Shown: positions 46,478 through 55,656 of the stretch, one piece after another
How positions within the stretch are numbered: position 1 is the stretch's first letter
Layout of the letters: the number at the start of each line of letters is the position of its first letter
Source: Thermus thermophilus
GTDB lineage: Bacteria > Deinococcota > Deinococci > Deinococcales > Thermaceae
Reading direction: 5' to 3'
NCBI RefSeq assembly: GCF_019974155.1
Contig: NZ_AP025158.1
Coordinates: 186,001-250,000 of the forward strand
DNA: 64,000 nucleotides
Translations under genes and position numbers: made by a program
Notes under the pieces: model-generated
What the model saw: the letters and a program-made list of their open reading frames with translations, nothing else
The model's database searches: none
Told to the model about the DNA's origin: nothing

Positions 46478-47244
46478 TGGCCATCAAGCTGAAAAGCCCC
46501 TGGGAGATTGAGCGCATGCGGGAGGCGGGGGCCCTCCTCACCGAGGTGGTGGAGGAGGTGGCCCGCCACGTGGAGCCCGGCGTCTCCACCTGGGAGCTGG
46601 ACCAGATCGCCTACGAGGCGATCCGCAAGCGTAAGGCCAAGCCCGCCTTCCTCGGCCTCTACGGCTTCCCCGCCACCCTTTGCACCTCGGTGAACGAGGT
46701 GGTGGTCCACGGCATCCCCTCCAAGGAGCCCCTGAAGGAAGGGGATATCCTCTCCGTGGACGTGGGCCTCATCTACCAGGGGTTCGCCGCCGACATGGCC
46801 CGCACCTTTCCCGTGGGCCGGGTCTCGCCGGAGGCGGAGAGGCTCATCCGGGACACGGAGGCCGCCTTCTGGGAGGGGATGAAGTACCTGCGCCCGGGCT
46901 TCCGCCTCGGCGACGTGGGCCACGCCATCCAGACCTTCTTGGAGAGCCGGGGCTACGGAGTGGTCCGGGAGTTCGTGGGGCACGGGGTGGGCCGGGAGAT
47001 CCACGAGGACCCCCAGGTGCCGAACTTCGGCAAGCCCGGGACCGGGCCCAAGATCCGCCCCGGGATGACCCTGGCCCTCGAGCCCATGGTCACCTTGAGG
47101 CCAGCCCCTGTGGTAATATTGGAAGATGGCTGGACGGCGAGCGCCGGCCGAGGCAACCTCGCCGCCCATTACGAGAACACCGTCCTGGTGACGGAAGAAG
47201 GTCCCGAGCTTCTCACCGGGGTCGCCCTGGCGCGGGCCGAGTAG
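46477..47244 (+). CDS. map: Methionine aminopeptidase, type I
   Basis: It removes the initiator methionine. 255 residues. Metal ligands are in '[19 protein letters not shown]' (two Asp), '[12 protein letters not shown]' (His), 'ALEPMVTL' and '[10 protein letters not shown]' (two Glu). The ATG overlaps the adk stop. Confidence 0.97.
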   Translation: MAIKLKSPWEIERMREAGALLTEVVEEVARHVEPGVSTWELDQIAYEAIRKRKAKPAFLGLYGFPATLCTSVNEVVVHGIPSKEPLKEGDILSVDVGLIYQGFAADMARTFPVGRVSPEAERLIRDTEAAFWEGMKYLRPGFRLGDVGHAIQTFLESRGYGVVREFVGHGVGREIHEDPQVPNFGKPGTGPKIRPGMTLALEPMVTLRPAPVVILEDGWTASAGRGNLAAHYENTVLVTEEGPELLTGVALARAE

Positions 47245-47252
47245 GGAGGGGT

Positions 47253-47471
47253 ATGGCGAAGGAGAAGGACACCATTCGGACGGAGGGCGTGGTCACCGAG
47301 GCGTTGCCCAACGCCACCTTTCGCGTGAAGCTGGACTCGGGGCCGGAGATTTTGGCCTACATCTCGGGCAAGATGCGGATGCACTACATCCGCATCCTCC
47401 CCGGGGACCGGGTGGTGGTGGAGATCACCCCCTACGACCCCACGCGGGGCCGGATCGTTTACCGCAAGTAG
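47253..47471 (+). CDS. infA: Translation initiation factor IF-1
   Basis: 72 residues, a single OB fold that blocks the A site during initiation. '[20 protein letters not shown]' and '[19 protein letters not shown]' are near-invariant. GGGAGGGGT precedes the ATG. Confidence 0.97.
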   Translation: MAKEKDTIRTEGVVTEALPNATFRVKLDSGPEILAYISGKMRMHYIRILPGDRVVVEITPYDPTRGRIVYRK

Positions 47472-47480
47472 GAGGCAGGC

Positions 47481-47594
47481 ATGAAGGTGCGCGCGTCGGT
47501 CAAGAGGATCTGCGACAAGTGCAAGGTGATCCGCCGGCACGGGCGGGTCTACGTCATCTGCGAGAACCCCAAGCATAAGCAGCGGCAGGGTTAG
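47481..47594 (+). CDS. rpmJ: Ribosomal protein L36
   Basis: 37 residues, too short for most gene finders. Zinc ligands C11, C14, C27 and H32 are all present ('CDKCKV' and 'CENPKH'). GGAGGCAGGC precedes the ATG. It lies between infA and rpsM as usual. Confidence 0.97.
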
Positions 47595-47605
47595 GGAGGA
47601 GGACT

Positions 47606-47986
47606 GTGGCGAGGATCGCAGGGGTAGAGATTCCCAGGAACAAGCGGGTGGACGTCGCCCTCACCTACATCTACGGCATCGGCAAGGCCCGGGCCAAGGA
47701 GGCCCTGGAGAAGACGGGGATCAACCCCGCCACCCGGGTGAAGGACCTCACGGAGGCGGAGGTGGTCCGCCTCCGGGAGTACGTGGAGAACACCTGGAAG
47801 CTGGAGGGGGAGCTCAGGGCCGAGGTGGCGGCCAACATCAAGCGCCTCATGGACATCGGCTGCTACCGGGGCCTCCGGCATCGGCGGGGGCTGCCGGTTC
47901 GGGGCCAGCGGACCCGCACCAACGCCCGCACCCGCAAGGGGCCCCGCAAGACGGTGCCGGGCAAGAAGAAGGCCCCGAGGAAGTGA
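47606..47986 (+). CDS. rpsM: Ribosomal protein S13
   Basis: 126 residues starting with GTG after GGAGGACT. '[20 protein letters not shown]' and '[19 protein letters not shown]' are standard. Its C-terminal tail contacts the A- and P-site tRNAs. Confidence 0.97.
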   Translation: MARIAGVEIPRNKRVDVALTYIYGIGKARAKEALEKTGINPATRVKDLTEAEVVRLREYVENTWKLEGELRAEVAANIKRLMDIGCYRGLRHRRGLPVRGQRTRTNARTRKGPRKTVPGKKKAPRK

Positions 47987-48022
47987 GCCTAAGGGCCAGA
48001 GGATACTCCGGAGAGGGAGAGT

Positions 48023-48412
48023 ATGGCCAAGAAGCCGAGCAAGAAAAAGGTCAAGCGGCAGGTGGCGAGCGGTCGCGCCTACATCCACGCCTCCTACAAC
48101 AACACCATCGTCACCATCACCGACCCGGACGGCAACCCCATCACCTGGTCTTCGGGCGGCGTCATCGGCTACAAGGGAAGCCGTAAGGGCACCCCTTACG
48201 CCGCCCAGCTCGCGGCCCTGGACGCCGCCAAGAAGGCCATGGCCTACGGCATGCAGAGCGTGGACGTGATCGTGCGGGGCACCGGGGCGGGCCGGGAGCA
48301 GGCCATAAGGGCCCTCCAGGCCTCCGGCCTCCAGGTGAAGTCCATCGTGGACGACACCCCCGTCCCCCACAACGGCTGCAGGCCCAAGAAGAAGTTCCGT
48401 AAGGCTTCCTAG
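48023..48412 (+). CDS. rpsK: Ribosomal protein S11
   Basis: 129 residues; platform protein near the E site. '[20 protein letters not shown]' and '[17 protein letters not shown]' are near-invariant. GGAGAGGGAG precedes the ATG. Confidence 0.97.
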
Positions 48413-48424
48413 AAGGAGTGAGCG

Positions 48425-49054
48425 ATGGGTCGTTACATTGGTCCAGTTTGCCGTCTTTGCCGCCGGGAAGGCGTGAAGCTCTACCTCAAGGGGGAGCGGT
48501 GCTACAGCCCCAAGTGCGCCATGGAGCGCCGCCCCTACCCCCCTGGGCAGCACGGGCAGAAGCGGGCGCGCCGCCCCTCCGACTACGCGGTGCGGCTTAG
48601 GGAGAAGCAGAAGCTTCGCCGGATCTACGGCATCTCTGAGCGCCAGTTCCGCAACCTGTTTGAGGAGGCGAGCAAGAAGAAGGGCGTCACCGGCTCCGTC
48701 TTCCTTGGGCTTTTGGAGTCCCGCCTGGACAACGTGGTCTACCGGCTGGGCTTCGCCGTAAGCCGCCGCCAAGCCCGCCAGCTGGTGCGCCACGGGCACA
48801 TCACCGTGAACGGGCGCCGGGTGGACCTCCCCTCCTACCGGGTCCGGCCCGGGGACGAGATCGCCGTGGCCGAGAAGAGCCGCAACCTCGAGCTCATCCG
48901 CCAGAACCTCGAGGCCATGAAGGGCCGGAAGGTGGGCCCTTGGCTCTCCCTGGACGTGGAGGGCATGAAGGGCAAGTTCCTCCGCCTGCCTGACCGGGAG
49001 GACCTGGCCCTGCCCGTGAACGAGCAGCTGGTGATTGAGTTTTACTCCAGGTAA
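48425..49054 (+). CDS. rpsD: Ribosomal protein S4
   Basis: 209 residues; a primary 16S rRNA binder. The N-terminus carries the four-cysteine zinc site ('CRLCRREG' and 'CYSPKCAM') found in Thermus but lost in E. coli. The S4 RNA-binding domain contains '[19 protein letters not shown]'. Confidence 0.97.
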
Positions 49055-49072
49055 GCCCCTGGAAGGAGGCGT

Positions 49073-50017
49073 ATGTTGGATTCCAAGCTCAAGGCCCCGG
49101 TCTTCACGGTGCGCACCCAGGGGCGGGAGTACGGGGAGTTCGTCCTGGAGCCCCTGGAGCGGGGTTTCGGCGTCACCCTGGGAAACCCCCTGCGGCGCAT
49201 CCTCCTTTCCTCCATCCCCGGGACCGCGGTCACCAGCGTCTACATTGAGGACGTCCTCCACGAGTTCTCCACCATCCCCGGGGTCAAGGAGGACGTGGTG
49301 GAGATCATCCTCAACCTCAAGGAGCTGGTGGTCCGGTTCCTGAACCCCAGCCTCCAGACCGTGACCCTCCTCCTCAAGGCCGAGGGCCCCAAGGAGGTGA
49401 AGGCGCGGGACTTCCTTCCCGTGGCCGACGTGGAGATCATGAACCCCGACCTCCACATCGCCACCCTGGAGGAGGGGGGGCGGCTCAACATGGAGGTCCG
49501 GGTGGACCGGGGGGTGGGGTACGTCCCGGCGGAGAAGCACGGCATCAAGGACCGGATCAACGCCATCCCGGTGGACGCCGTCTTCTCCCCGGTGCGCCGC
49601 GTGGCCTTCCAGGTGGAGGACACCCGCCTGGGACAGCGCACCGACCTGGATAAGCTCACCCTCAGGATCTGGACCGACGGCTCCGTCACCCCCCTCGAGG
49701 CCCTGAACCAGGCGGTGGAGATCCTCCGGGAGCACCTCGCCTACTTCTCCAACCCCCAGGCGGCCGCCGTGGCGGCCCCCGAGGAGGCCAAGGAGCCCGA
49801 GGCGCTGCCAAAGCAGGAGGAGCTGGACCTGCCCTTGGAGGAGCTCGGCCTCTCCACCCGGGTGCTCCACAGCCTCAAGGAGGAGGGCATTGAGTCCATT
49901 CGGGCCCTTCTTGCCCTCAACCTCAAGGACCTGAAGAACATCCCCGGGATTGGGGAGCGGAGCCTGGAGGAGATCAAGGAAGCCCTGGAGAAGAAGGGCT
50001 TCACCCTGAAGGAGTGA
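49073..50017 (+). CDS. rpoA: RNA polymerase alpha subunit
   Basis: 314 residues. The N-terminal dimerisation domain (1-230) includes '[20 protein letters not shown]', and the C-terminal domain (about 245-314) contains '[20 protein letters not shown]', the helix-hairpin-helix that binds UP elements and activators. Confidence 0.97.
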   Translation: MLDSKLKAPVFTVRTQGREYGEFVLEPLERGFGVTLGNPLRRILLSSIPGTAVTSVYIEDVLHEFSTIPGVKEDVVEIILNLKELVVRFLNPSLQTVTLLLKAEGPKEVKARDFLPVADVEIMNPDLHIATLEEGGRLNMEVRVDRGVGYVPAEKHGIKDRINAIPVDAVFSPVRRVAFQVEDTRLGQRTDLDKLTLRIWTDGSVTPLEALNQAVEILREHLAYFSNPQAAAVAAPEEAKEPEALPKQEELDLPLEELGLSTRVLHSLKEEGIESIRALLALNLKDLKNIPGIGERSLEEIKEALEKKGFTLKE

Positions 50018-50021
50018 GACC

Positions 50022-50378
50022 ATGCGCCACCTGAAGTCCGGACGTAAGCTGAACCGCCACTCTTCCCACCGCTTGGCCCTTTACCGCAACCAGGCGAAAA
50101 GCCTCCTCACCCACGGCCGCATCACCACCACCGTGCCCAAGGCCAAGGAGCTCAGGGGGTTTGTGGACCACCTCATCCACCTGGCCAAGCGGGGCGACCT
50201 CCACGCCCGCAGGCTGGTCCTTAGGGACCTCCAGGACGTGAAGCTGGTGCGGAAGCTCTTTGACGAGATCGCCCCCCGCTACCGGGACCGCCAGGGGGGG
50301 TACACCCGGGTCCTCAAGCTGGCGGAGCGCCGGCGGGGGGACGGGGCGCCTCTTGCCCTGGTGGAGCTCGTGGAGTAG
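50022..50378 (+). CDS. rplQ: Ribosomal protein L17
   Basis: 118 residues, last gene of the alpha operon. '[20 protein letters not shown]' and '[20 protein letters not shown]' are standard. It is followed by a terminator. Confidence 0.97.
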
Positions 50379-50392
50379 CCCCGCCGGGACCG

Positions 50393-50422
50393 GCCCCCCG
50401 GAGCCTCGGCCCGGGGGGCTTT
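50393..50422 (+). terminator. Terminator of the ribosomal protein supercluster
   Basis: A perfect 9 bp stem (50393-50401 with 50411-50419), loop AGCCTCGGC, then TTT. Confidence 0.7.
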
Positions 50423-50500
50423 GCGCCACCTTGGGCTCGCGCGGCGTAGGGGCTTTTCCCCGAGGGTCCGCACGTCGGTGCGCAGACGAGGTGCGGGCGC

Positions 50501-50985
50501 TTAGCCTCCGGGGCCCTGCTTGCGCTCGCCCAGGAGGCGCAGGATCTGGTCCTCGAGCTCCCCGATGTAGGCGGCGAGGGTGTTCCCGTGCTTCTCCAGG
50601 GTTTCCACCACTTCCTGCTTCAGGGCCCTAAGCTCCTCGCGCTCCGCCTCCCTTAGGGCCTGGAACTCCCCTTCCAGGTAGCGGCGGAGTTCGGTGAAGC
50701 GGCTTTGCTCCGCGTCCTCCGCGAGCTTTTTGTAGTGGAGGAGTTCCCGGGCATACCGCCGCACCTCCAGGAGGGCGGCGGTCTCGAGGCCGAGGGTGAA
50801 GAGGAGGTAGAGGAGGGTCGCCACCCCTAAGGCCACGAGGAGGACCAGGCCCAAGGGGGCCTCCACCCGGGTGATAAGAACCCCAGGGAGAGGGGGGCCG
50901 TCCGGGTGACCTCCGGCCAGTTGAGCCAGGCGAAGAGGCCGCCCAGGACCAGGACGAGAAGGGCGAAAGAGGTGCGCGCTCCCAT
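50501..50985 (-). pseudogene. LapA-domain membrane protein with coiled coil, frameshifted
   Basis: From the ATG at 50985 (GGAGGC before it) the first frame reads a helix 'TSFALLVLVLGGLFAWLNWP', then 'TAPLSLGF'. The expected continuation 'RVEAPLGLVLLVALGVATLL' and a long coiled coil lie in another frame, from about 50880 to 50501. Together they make a normal LapA (DUF1049) protein. One base is missing within GGGGTTCTT (50874-50884), so the gene is broken, slips, or the base is a sequencing error. The second frame alone could begin upstream at 51028, but that has no ribosome site. Confidence 0.65.
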
Positions 50986-51014
50986 AGAGCCTCCAATAAC
51001 GCCTGGGCCGATTA

Positions 51015-51020
51015 TACACT
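51015..51020 (+). promoter_or_regulatory. Leaderless -10 of the EamA gene
   Basis: TACACT, 6 nt before the ATG at 51027. TATACA two bases earlier is an alternative. Confidence 0.6.
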
Positions 51021-51026
51021 TGTCCC

Positions 51027-51860
51027 ATGGGCTACCTTTACGTCCTGCTGGCGGCGTTTCTTTGGGGCCTCATCGGGCCTTTAAGCCGTATGGCCTTCCA
51101 GGAGGGGCTTACCCCTTTGACGGTGGCCTTCTACCGGGCGCTTTTGAGCTGGATCCTCTTTCTGGCCCACGCGGCCCGGACGGGAGGCCTTCGGGTGGCG
51201 CCCCGGGACCTGCCCGTCTTTCCCCTCTTCGGCCTTCTGGGGGTGGCCCTCTTCTACGGGGCCTACCAGCTCGCCGTCCTCTACGGGGGGGCGGCCTTGG
51301 CCTCGGTTCTCCTCTACACTGCTCCCGCCTGGGTGGCCCTCCTCTCCTGGGCCTTCCTCCGGGAGCCCCCCACGGCCAGGTCCTGGGGGGCGGTGGCCTT
51401 GACCCTCCTCGGGGTGGGGCTTTTGGGCCTGGGCGGGGGGAGCGAGGTGCGCTTCGGGGTGCGGGCCTTCCTCTTCGGCTTGGCCTCCGGATTCTTCTAC
51501 GCCCTTCACTACCTTCTCGGCAAGCTTTACCTCGGCCACTACACCACCCCCACCTTCTTCGCCTACGCCCTGCCCGTGGCCGCCTTGGCCCTTGCGCCCT
51601 GGGCGGAGTTCGGCCCCTTGACCCCCCGGGCGCTTGGCGCCCTCCTGGCCCTCAGCTTCTTTTCCACCTACGGGGCCTACCTCGCCTTTTACGCCGGCCT
51701 CAGGCGGCTTCCCGCCACCGTGGCCAGCGTGGTGGCCACCTTGGAGCCCGTGGTGGCCGTGGTCCTCGCCTACCTGCTCTTCGGCGAGGTCCTTTCGCCC
51801 TTGGGCTATTTCGGGGCTTTGCTCGTGATCCTGGCGGTGCTTCTTGCGGTGCGGCGCTAG
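51027..51860 (+). CDS. EamA/DMT-family permease
   Basis: A 277-residue drug/metabolite transporter with ten hydrophobic helices in two EamA repeats. 'LYVLLAAFLWGLIGPLSRMA' opens the first and 'FLFGLASGFFYALHYLLGKL' the second; the last helix ends 'LEPVVAVVLAYLLFGEVLSP', the family hallmark. It probably exports amino acids or related metabolites; the substrate is unknown. It overlaps the HNH gene by four bases. Confidence 0.9.
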   Translation: MGYLYVLLAAFLWGLIGPLSRMAFQEGLTPLTVAFYRALLSWILFLAHAARTGGLRVAPRDLPVFPLFGLLGVALFYGAYQLAVLYGGAALASVLLYTAPAWVALLSWAFLREPPTARSWGAVALTLLGVGLLGLGGGSEVRFGVRAFLFGLASGFFYALHYLLGKLYLGHYTTPTFFAYALPVAALALAPWAEFGPLTPRALGALLALSFFSTYGAYLAFYAGLRRLPATVASVVATLEPVVAVVLAYLLFGEVLSPLGYFGALLVILAVLLAVRR

Positions 51861-52369
51861 CCAAGGAGGCCCTCCACGAAGGGCCGCCAGTCCGGGGGGA
51901 CCTCCTTGAGGTCCAAGAGGAAGAGGGGGACCTTTGGGGGCTTCGGGGGGCGGAGGAGGCGCATCCCCGCCTCCTCGGGGGTGCGGTCCCCCTTCCTGAG
52001 GTTGCAGCTGCGGCAGGCGGCCACCAGGTTGTCCCAGGTGCTCTTGCCCCCGCGGCTTTTGGGGAGGACGTGGTCCACGGTGAGCTCCCCGCCCTTTTGG
52101 CCGCAGTACTGGCAGGTGTAGCGGTCGCGCCGGAGGACGTTTCTGCGGTTCAAGGGAACGCGCCCCGGCCTGCGGCGGACCATGCGCTTGAGGCGGACCA
52201 CGCTGGGGACGGGGATCCGGGTGGAGGGGGTGTGGAGGTAGAGGCCGCTTTCCGAGACCATCTCCGCCCCGCCCCCGAGGACGAGGAGCACGGCCCGCTT
52301 GATGCTGGCCAGGCCCAGGACCTCGTAGGCGGCGTTGAGGACCAGGACCCGTGGGGCGTCCAGGTTCAC
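51857..52369 (-). CDS. HNH endonuclease-domain protein
   Basis: 170 residues from a GTG that lies 6 nt after a TAAGCT -10. The HNH core is in the second half: 'CQYCGQKGGELTVDHVLPKS' with the CxxC pair and the H of 'DHVLP', then 'WDNLVAACRSCNLRKGD' with the N and second CxxC. The N-terminal 'VLVLNAAYEVLGLASIKRAV' is shared by the 5-methylcytosine McrA-like HNH proteins common in bacteria. It is stand-alone, not part of a visible defence system. Confidence 0.88.
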   Translation of the reverse strand: MNLDAPRVLVLNAAYEVLGLASIKRAVLLVLGGGAEMVSESGLYLHTPSTRIPVPSVVRLKRMVRRRPGRVPLNRRNVLRRDRYTCQYCGQKGGELTVDHVLPKSRGGKSTWDNLVAACRSCNLRKGDRTPEEAGMRLLRPPKPPKVPLFLLDLKEVPPDWRPFVEGLLG

Positions 52370-52375
52370 GGCCTC

Positions 52376-52401
52376 AGCTTAGCACAGGGGTGTGCTATGC
52401 T
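52376..52401. promoter_or_regulatory. Divergent promoter region of HNH and TPR genes, with palindrome
   Basis: TAAGCT on the minus strand (52376-52381) is 6 nt before the HNH GTG. TATGCT on the plus strand (52396-52401) serves the TPR gene. Between them AGCACA-GGGG-TGTGCT (52381-52396) is a perfect inverted repeat that could be an operator for both. Confidence 0.5.
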
Positions 52402-52422
52402 AGCGGCAAAGAGGGGGCTTCT

Positions 52423-53784
52423 ATGGGACCTTTTCTGACGCGTATGCTCGCCCTCGGGCTCCTTTCTGGGGCGGCCTTGGCCCAGGGCGTTCAAGCCTGG
52501 CTGGAGAGGGGGGAGCGCCTCCTGGCGGAGGGGGCCTACGCGGAGGCCGTGGCCGCCTTTGAGGAGGTGCTGCGCCAGGACTACGGCCAGTTCCGGGCCC
52601 ACCTGGGCCTCGGCGTGGCCTTGGTGCGGCTTGGCCGGCTGGAAGAGGCCCGGTTCGCCTTTGACCAGATGACCCGGGTCTTCCCGGACCGGTACGAGGG
52701 GCACTTCAACCTGGGCCAGGTCTACCTCCGCCTGGGGGAGGCGGGAAAGGCGGCCGAGGCCTTCGCCAAAGCGGCCGCCATCGCTCCCCAGGAGGAGGCC
52801 TACCTCGCCTGGTCCGGGGTCCTCCTCCAGGAGGGGAAGGCCAAGGAGGCGGCGGCCATTCTGGAGCAGGGCCTTTCCCCGGAGCGGAGCCCCGCCTACC
52901 GCCTCGCCCTGGCCCAGGCCCTCTACGCCGCTGGGGAGCGGGAGGCGGCGGTGCCCCACCTGTACGCCGTGCTCAACCGGGAGCCCGGCCGGGCGGAGGC
53001 CTGGGACCTCCTCGTCCGGGTGCTGGCGGAGGTGGGGCTTACGGACCGGGCGCGCCGGGAGGTGGAGCGGGGCCTCGAGGCGCTCCAGGATCCCAAGGGG
53101 AAGGCCCTCCTCCTCCTGCGCAAGGGGACCCTGGTGGAAGCCCCCGAGCCCGTTTGGCGGGAGGCCTTGGCCCTGGACCCGGACCTTTGGCAGGCCGCCT
53201 ACCTCCTGGGCCGGCGCCGGCTTGAGGCGGGGGACCTGAAGGAGGGGCTCCGCTGGCTCCGGGAGGCCTACGCAAAGGGCCAGGATCCCGAGGTGGCCTT
53301 GGCCTTGGCGGCCGCCTACCTCAAGGCCAAGGATTACGCCAACGCTTACCGTTACGCCAAAGAGGCTGGGCCTGCCGGGGCCTTCCTCCAGGCCCAGGCG
53401 GCCCAAGGCCTGGGACGGCGGCAGGAGGCCCTAAAGCTCCTCGAGGGGCTCGCCTCCCCCCAGGCCCTGGCCTTGCGGGGAAGCCTCCTCTTGGAGGAGG
53501 GCCAGGCCGAGGAGGCGGTGGCGGCCCTCCAGGCCGCCTACGAGGCCACCCGCGACCCCCAGGTGGGGGTAAACCTGGGGGCGGCCCTCGTCCTTGCCAA
53601 GCGCTTCGGCCAGGCGGAGCTCGTGCTGCGCGAGGTCCTGGTCAAGGACGCCTCCTCTGCCGCCGCCTGGTACAACCTGGGCCTGGTCCTCAGGGGCTTG
53701 GGCCGCCAAGCGGAGGCCGACCGGGCCCTGAGGCAGGCGGCCGCCTTGGGCTCGAGGGAGGCCCGGGCCCTTCTCGGGAGGTAG
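52423..53784 (+). CDS. Exported tetratricopeptide-repeat protein
   Basis: 453 residues: a signal peptide ('MLALGLLSGAALAQG') and then about ten TPR units ('AYAEAVAAFEEVLRQDYGQF', 'RAHLGLGVALVRLGRLEEAR' and so on), a scaffold for protein contacts in the envelope. GAGGGGG precedes the ATG at 52423. It leads a run with the SPOR protein and rex; the SPOR gene begins one base after its stop. Confidence 0.85.
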   Translation: MGPFLTRMLALGLLSGAALAQGVQAWLERGERLLAEGAYAEAVAAFEEVLRQDYGQFRAHLGLGVALVRLGRLEEARFAFDQMTRVFPDRYEGHFNLGQVYLRLGEAGKAAEAFAKAAAIAPQEEAYLAWSGVLLQEGKAKEAAAILEQGLSPERSPAYRLALAQALYAAGEREAAVPHLYAVLNREPGRAEAWDLLVRVLAEVGLTDRARREVERGLEALQDPKGKALLLLRKGTLVEAPEPVWREALALDPDLWQAAYLLGRRRLEAGDLKEGLRWLREAYAKGQDPEVALALAAAYLKAKDYANAYRYAKEAGPAGAFLQAQAAQGLGRRQEALKLLEGLASPQALALRGSLLLEEGQAEEAVAALQAAYEATRDPQVGVNLGAALVLAKRFGQAELVLREVLVKDASSAAAWYNLGLVLRGLGRQAEADRALRQAAALGSREARALLGR

Positions 53785-53785
53785 G

Positions 53786-54562
53786 ATGCGCTGGCTGAGG
53801 GAGAACTGGTTGGACTTTCTCATCTTCGTCCTCATCGCCGTGGTGGCGTTGGGCGTGGTCCTTTACCTCGTGGGCCTAAACCCCTTCGCTGCGCGCCCCG
53901 CCCCGCCCCCGCCCCCGGCTCCGCAGGCGCCTGCGGCCCCGGCGCCCGGCCTTGCCGGCGAGGCCCCCGCGGAGGCGCCCGTGGTCACCGTCCTGCCCTT
54001 GCCCGAGGCCCCGCCCGCCCCTTCCCCGGGGGAGGCCTTGGGGCGCGCGCCCGCTTCGGCGCCTTCGCCTTCGGAGCCCGCCCGGCCTAGCGCCGGCGCG
54101 GCCTCCCCGCCCGCAAGCCCTGGGGGGGTCTACCGGGTGGCGGTGGGGGCCTTCGCCAACCCTGAGAACGCCGCCAGGTTGCGCCAGACGCTGGCGGACC
54201 GGGGCTACCCCGCACGGCTGGAGCCCGCCGGAAGCCTCACGCGGGTGGTGCTGGGCCCCTACGCCACCGAGGCGGAGGCCAGGAGGGTGGCCGAGGCCCT
54301 CCGGGACTACGCCCCCCAGGTCTACCGGGGGGAGGGCCCGGCGCCCCTCTCTCCCGAGCGGGTCTACCTCCAGGTGGGGGCCTTCCAGAAGCGGGAAAAC
54401 GCCCTCGCCTTGGCGGAGAAGCTCCGTGGGCTGGGGTTCAGCGTGGTCCTGAGCGAGGACGGCCTGCACCGGGTGCGGGTGGGCCCCGTGCCCGTGGGCC
54501 AGGTGGACGAGGTGAAGGCCCGGCTCAAGGCGCTGGGCCTCGAGGCCTTGGAGGTGCGATGA
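53786..54562 (+). CDS. Membrane-anchored protein with two SPOR domains
   Basis: 258 residues. One membrane helix (about 11-30), a long Pro/Ala-rich linker (37-115), then two SPOR domains ('YRVAVGAFANPENAARLRQT' and 'VYLQVGAFQKRENALALAEK'). SPOR domains bind denuded glycan strands at the division septum, so a cell-division or cell-wall role is likely. It overlaps rex by four bases. Confidence 0.9.
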   Translation: MRWLRENWLDFLIFVLIAVVALGVVLYLVGLNPFAARPAPPPPPAPQAPAAPAPGLAGEAPAEAPVVTVLPLPEAPPAPSPGEALGRAPASAPSPSEPARPSAGAASPPASPGGVYRVAVGAFANPENAARLRQTLADRGYPARLEPAGSLTRVVLGPYATEAEARRVAEALRDYAPQVYRGEGPAPLSPERVYLQVGAFQKRENALALAEKLRGLGFSVVLSEDGLHRVRVGPVPVGQVDEVKARLKALGLEALEVR

Positions 54563-55194
54563 AGGTCCCCGAAGCGGCCATCAGCCGTTTGATCACCTAC
54601 CTCCGCATCCTGGAGGAGCTGGAGGCCCAGGGGGTTCATCGGACGAGCTCCGAGCAGCTTGGGGAGCTCGCCCAGGTCACGGCCTTCCAGGTGCGGAAGG
54701 ACCTCTCCTACTTCGGCTCCTACGGCACCCGGGGGGTGGGGTACACCGTCCCCGTCCTCAAGCGGGAGCTCCGCCACATCCTGGGGCTCAACCGCAAGTG
54801 GGGCCTGTGCATCGTGGGCATGGGCCGGCTCGGGAGCGCCCTCGCCGACTACCCGGGGTTCGGGGAGAGCTTTGAGCTCAGGGGCTTCTTTGACGTGGAC
54901 CCGGAGAAGGTGGGCCGCCCGGTGCGGGGCGGGGTGATTGAGCCCGTGGACCTCCTGCCCCAACGGGTGCCGGGGCGCATTGAGATCGCCCTCCTCACCG
55001 TGCCCCGGGAGGCGGCCCAGAAGGCGGCGGACCTGTTGGTGGCGGCGGGGATTAAGGGGATCCTAAACTTCGCCCCGGTGGTCCTCGAGGTGCCCAAGGA
55101 GGTGGCGGTGGAGAACGTGGACTTCTTGGCGGGGCTCACGCGGCTTTCTTTTGCTATACTCAATCCCAAGTGGCGGGAAGAGATGATGGGGTGA
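54559..55194 (+). CDS. rex: Redox-sensing transcriptional repressor Rex
   Basis: 211 residues. An N-terminal winged helix ('VTAFQVRKDLSYFGSYGTRG') binds DNA, and a Rossmann domain ('LCIVGMGRLGSALADYPGF') senses the NADH/NAD+ ratio and releases DNA when NADH is high. The C-terminal helix 'VDFLAGLTRLSFAILNP' is swapped between subunits. It is co-transcribed with the SPOR gene, which is unusual for a redox regulator. Confidence 0.97.
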   Translation: MKVPEAAISRLITYLRILEELEAQGVHRTSSEQLGELAQVTAFQVRKDLSYFGSYGTRGVGYTVPVLKRELRHILGLNRKWGLCIVGMGRLGSALADYPGFGESFELRGFFDVDPEKVGRPVRGGVIEPVDLLPQRVPGRIEIALLTVPREAAQKAADLLVAAGIKGILNFAPVVLEVPKEVAVENVDFLAGLTRLSFAILNPKWREEMMG

Positions 55195-55206
55195 GCGAGG
55201 TGGTTT

Positions 55207-55650
55207 ATGCGGCGTATATGGGTCAGGTTCCTTGGCGGTCTGGTCCTTGTGGCCTTGGGGGGATGTGGCAACTTCTTCGCTGGCGGCGTTATCCTAGGTG
55301 GGCCGACGGTCTTGGCCTCGCGGGAGAACTTCTCGTTTCAGGCGGAGACGGACCAAAACAACAATACGGTTTACACCTACAGCTACCAGATCGTCCTCTA
55401 CGCCCTTCCGGGCTCCGGGGCGGGCACGGTGATCCTCCTGGACGCCTCGGAGAACCAACTGGAGGCCCCCTTCCTCATCCCCGAGGCTTGTCCGCCCAGC
55501 AACCCCAACCCTTGCGGGCCTTACACCCGGGAGGTGGTGAAGAAGTCCTCCGCGCCCTTGACCCCGGTGCAGGCGGTGAAGTACCGGACCATTTCGGCCA
55601 ACGGGCAGTCCAAAGTGGTCCCCCTGAACGCCCCGATAGAGCTCTACTAG
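55207..55650 (+). CDS. Putative lipoprotein
   Basis: 147 residues. A signal peptide ends in the lipobox 'LVALGGC' with C20, so it should be lipid-anchored. The rest is beta-rich and carries two later cysteines ('EACPPSNPNPCGPY'). I do not recognise the family. GCGAGGTGG precedes the ATG. It follows rex by 12 bp. Its natural terminator now lies 2 kb away, behind two insertion sequences. Confidence 0.75.
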   Translation: MRRIWVRFLGGLVLVALGGCGNFFAGGVILGGPTVLASRENFSFQAETDQNNNTVYTYSYQIVLYALPGSGAGTVILLDASENQLEAPFLIPEACPPSNPNPCGPYTREVVKKSSAPLTPVQAVKYRTISANGQSKVVPLNAPIELY

Positions 55651-55653
55651 GGC

Positions 55654-55656
55654 TAA
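55654..55656 (+). repeat. Target duplication TAA, left of the IS5-type element
   Basis: TAA here matches TAA at 56562-56564, right of the element. Confidence 0.75.

Noticed and set aside
47591-50023. An 810-codon antisense frame opposite rpsM-rpoA
   Set aside because: Covers five conserved genes in reverse and has shadow composition.
51857-52369. HNH protein as part of a restriction or defence island
   Set aside because: Neighbours are a permease and envelope proteins; no methyltransferase or other defence gene is near.
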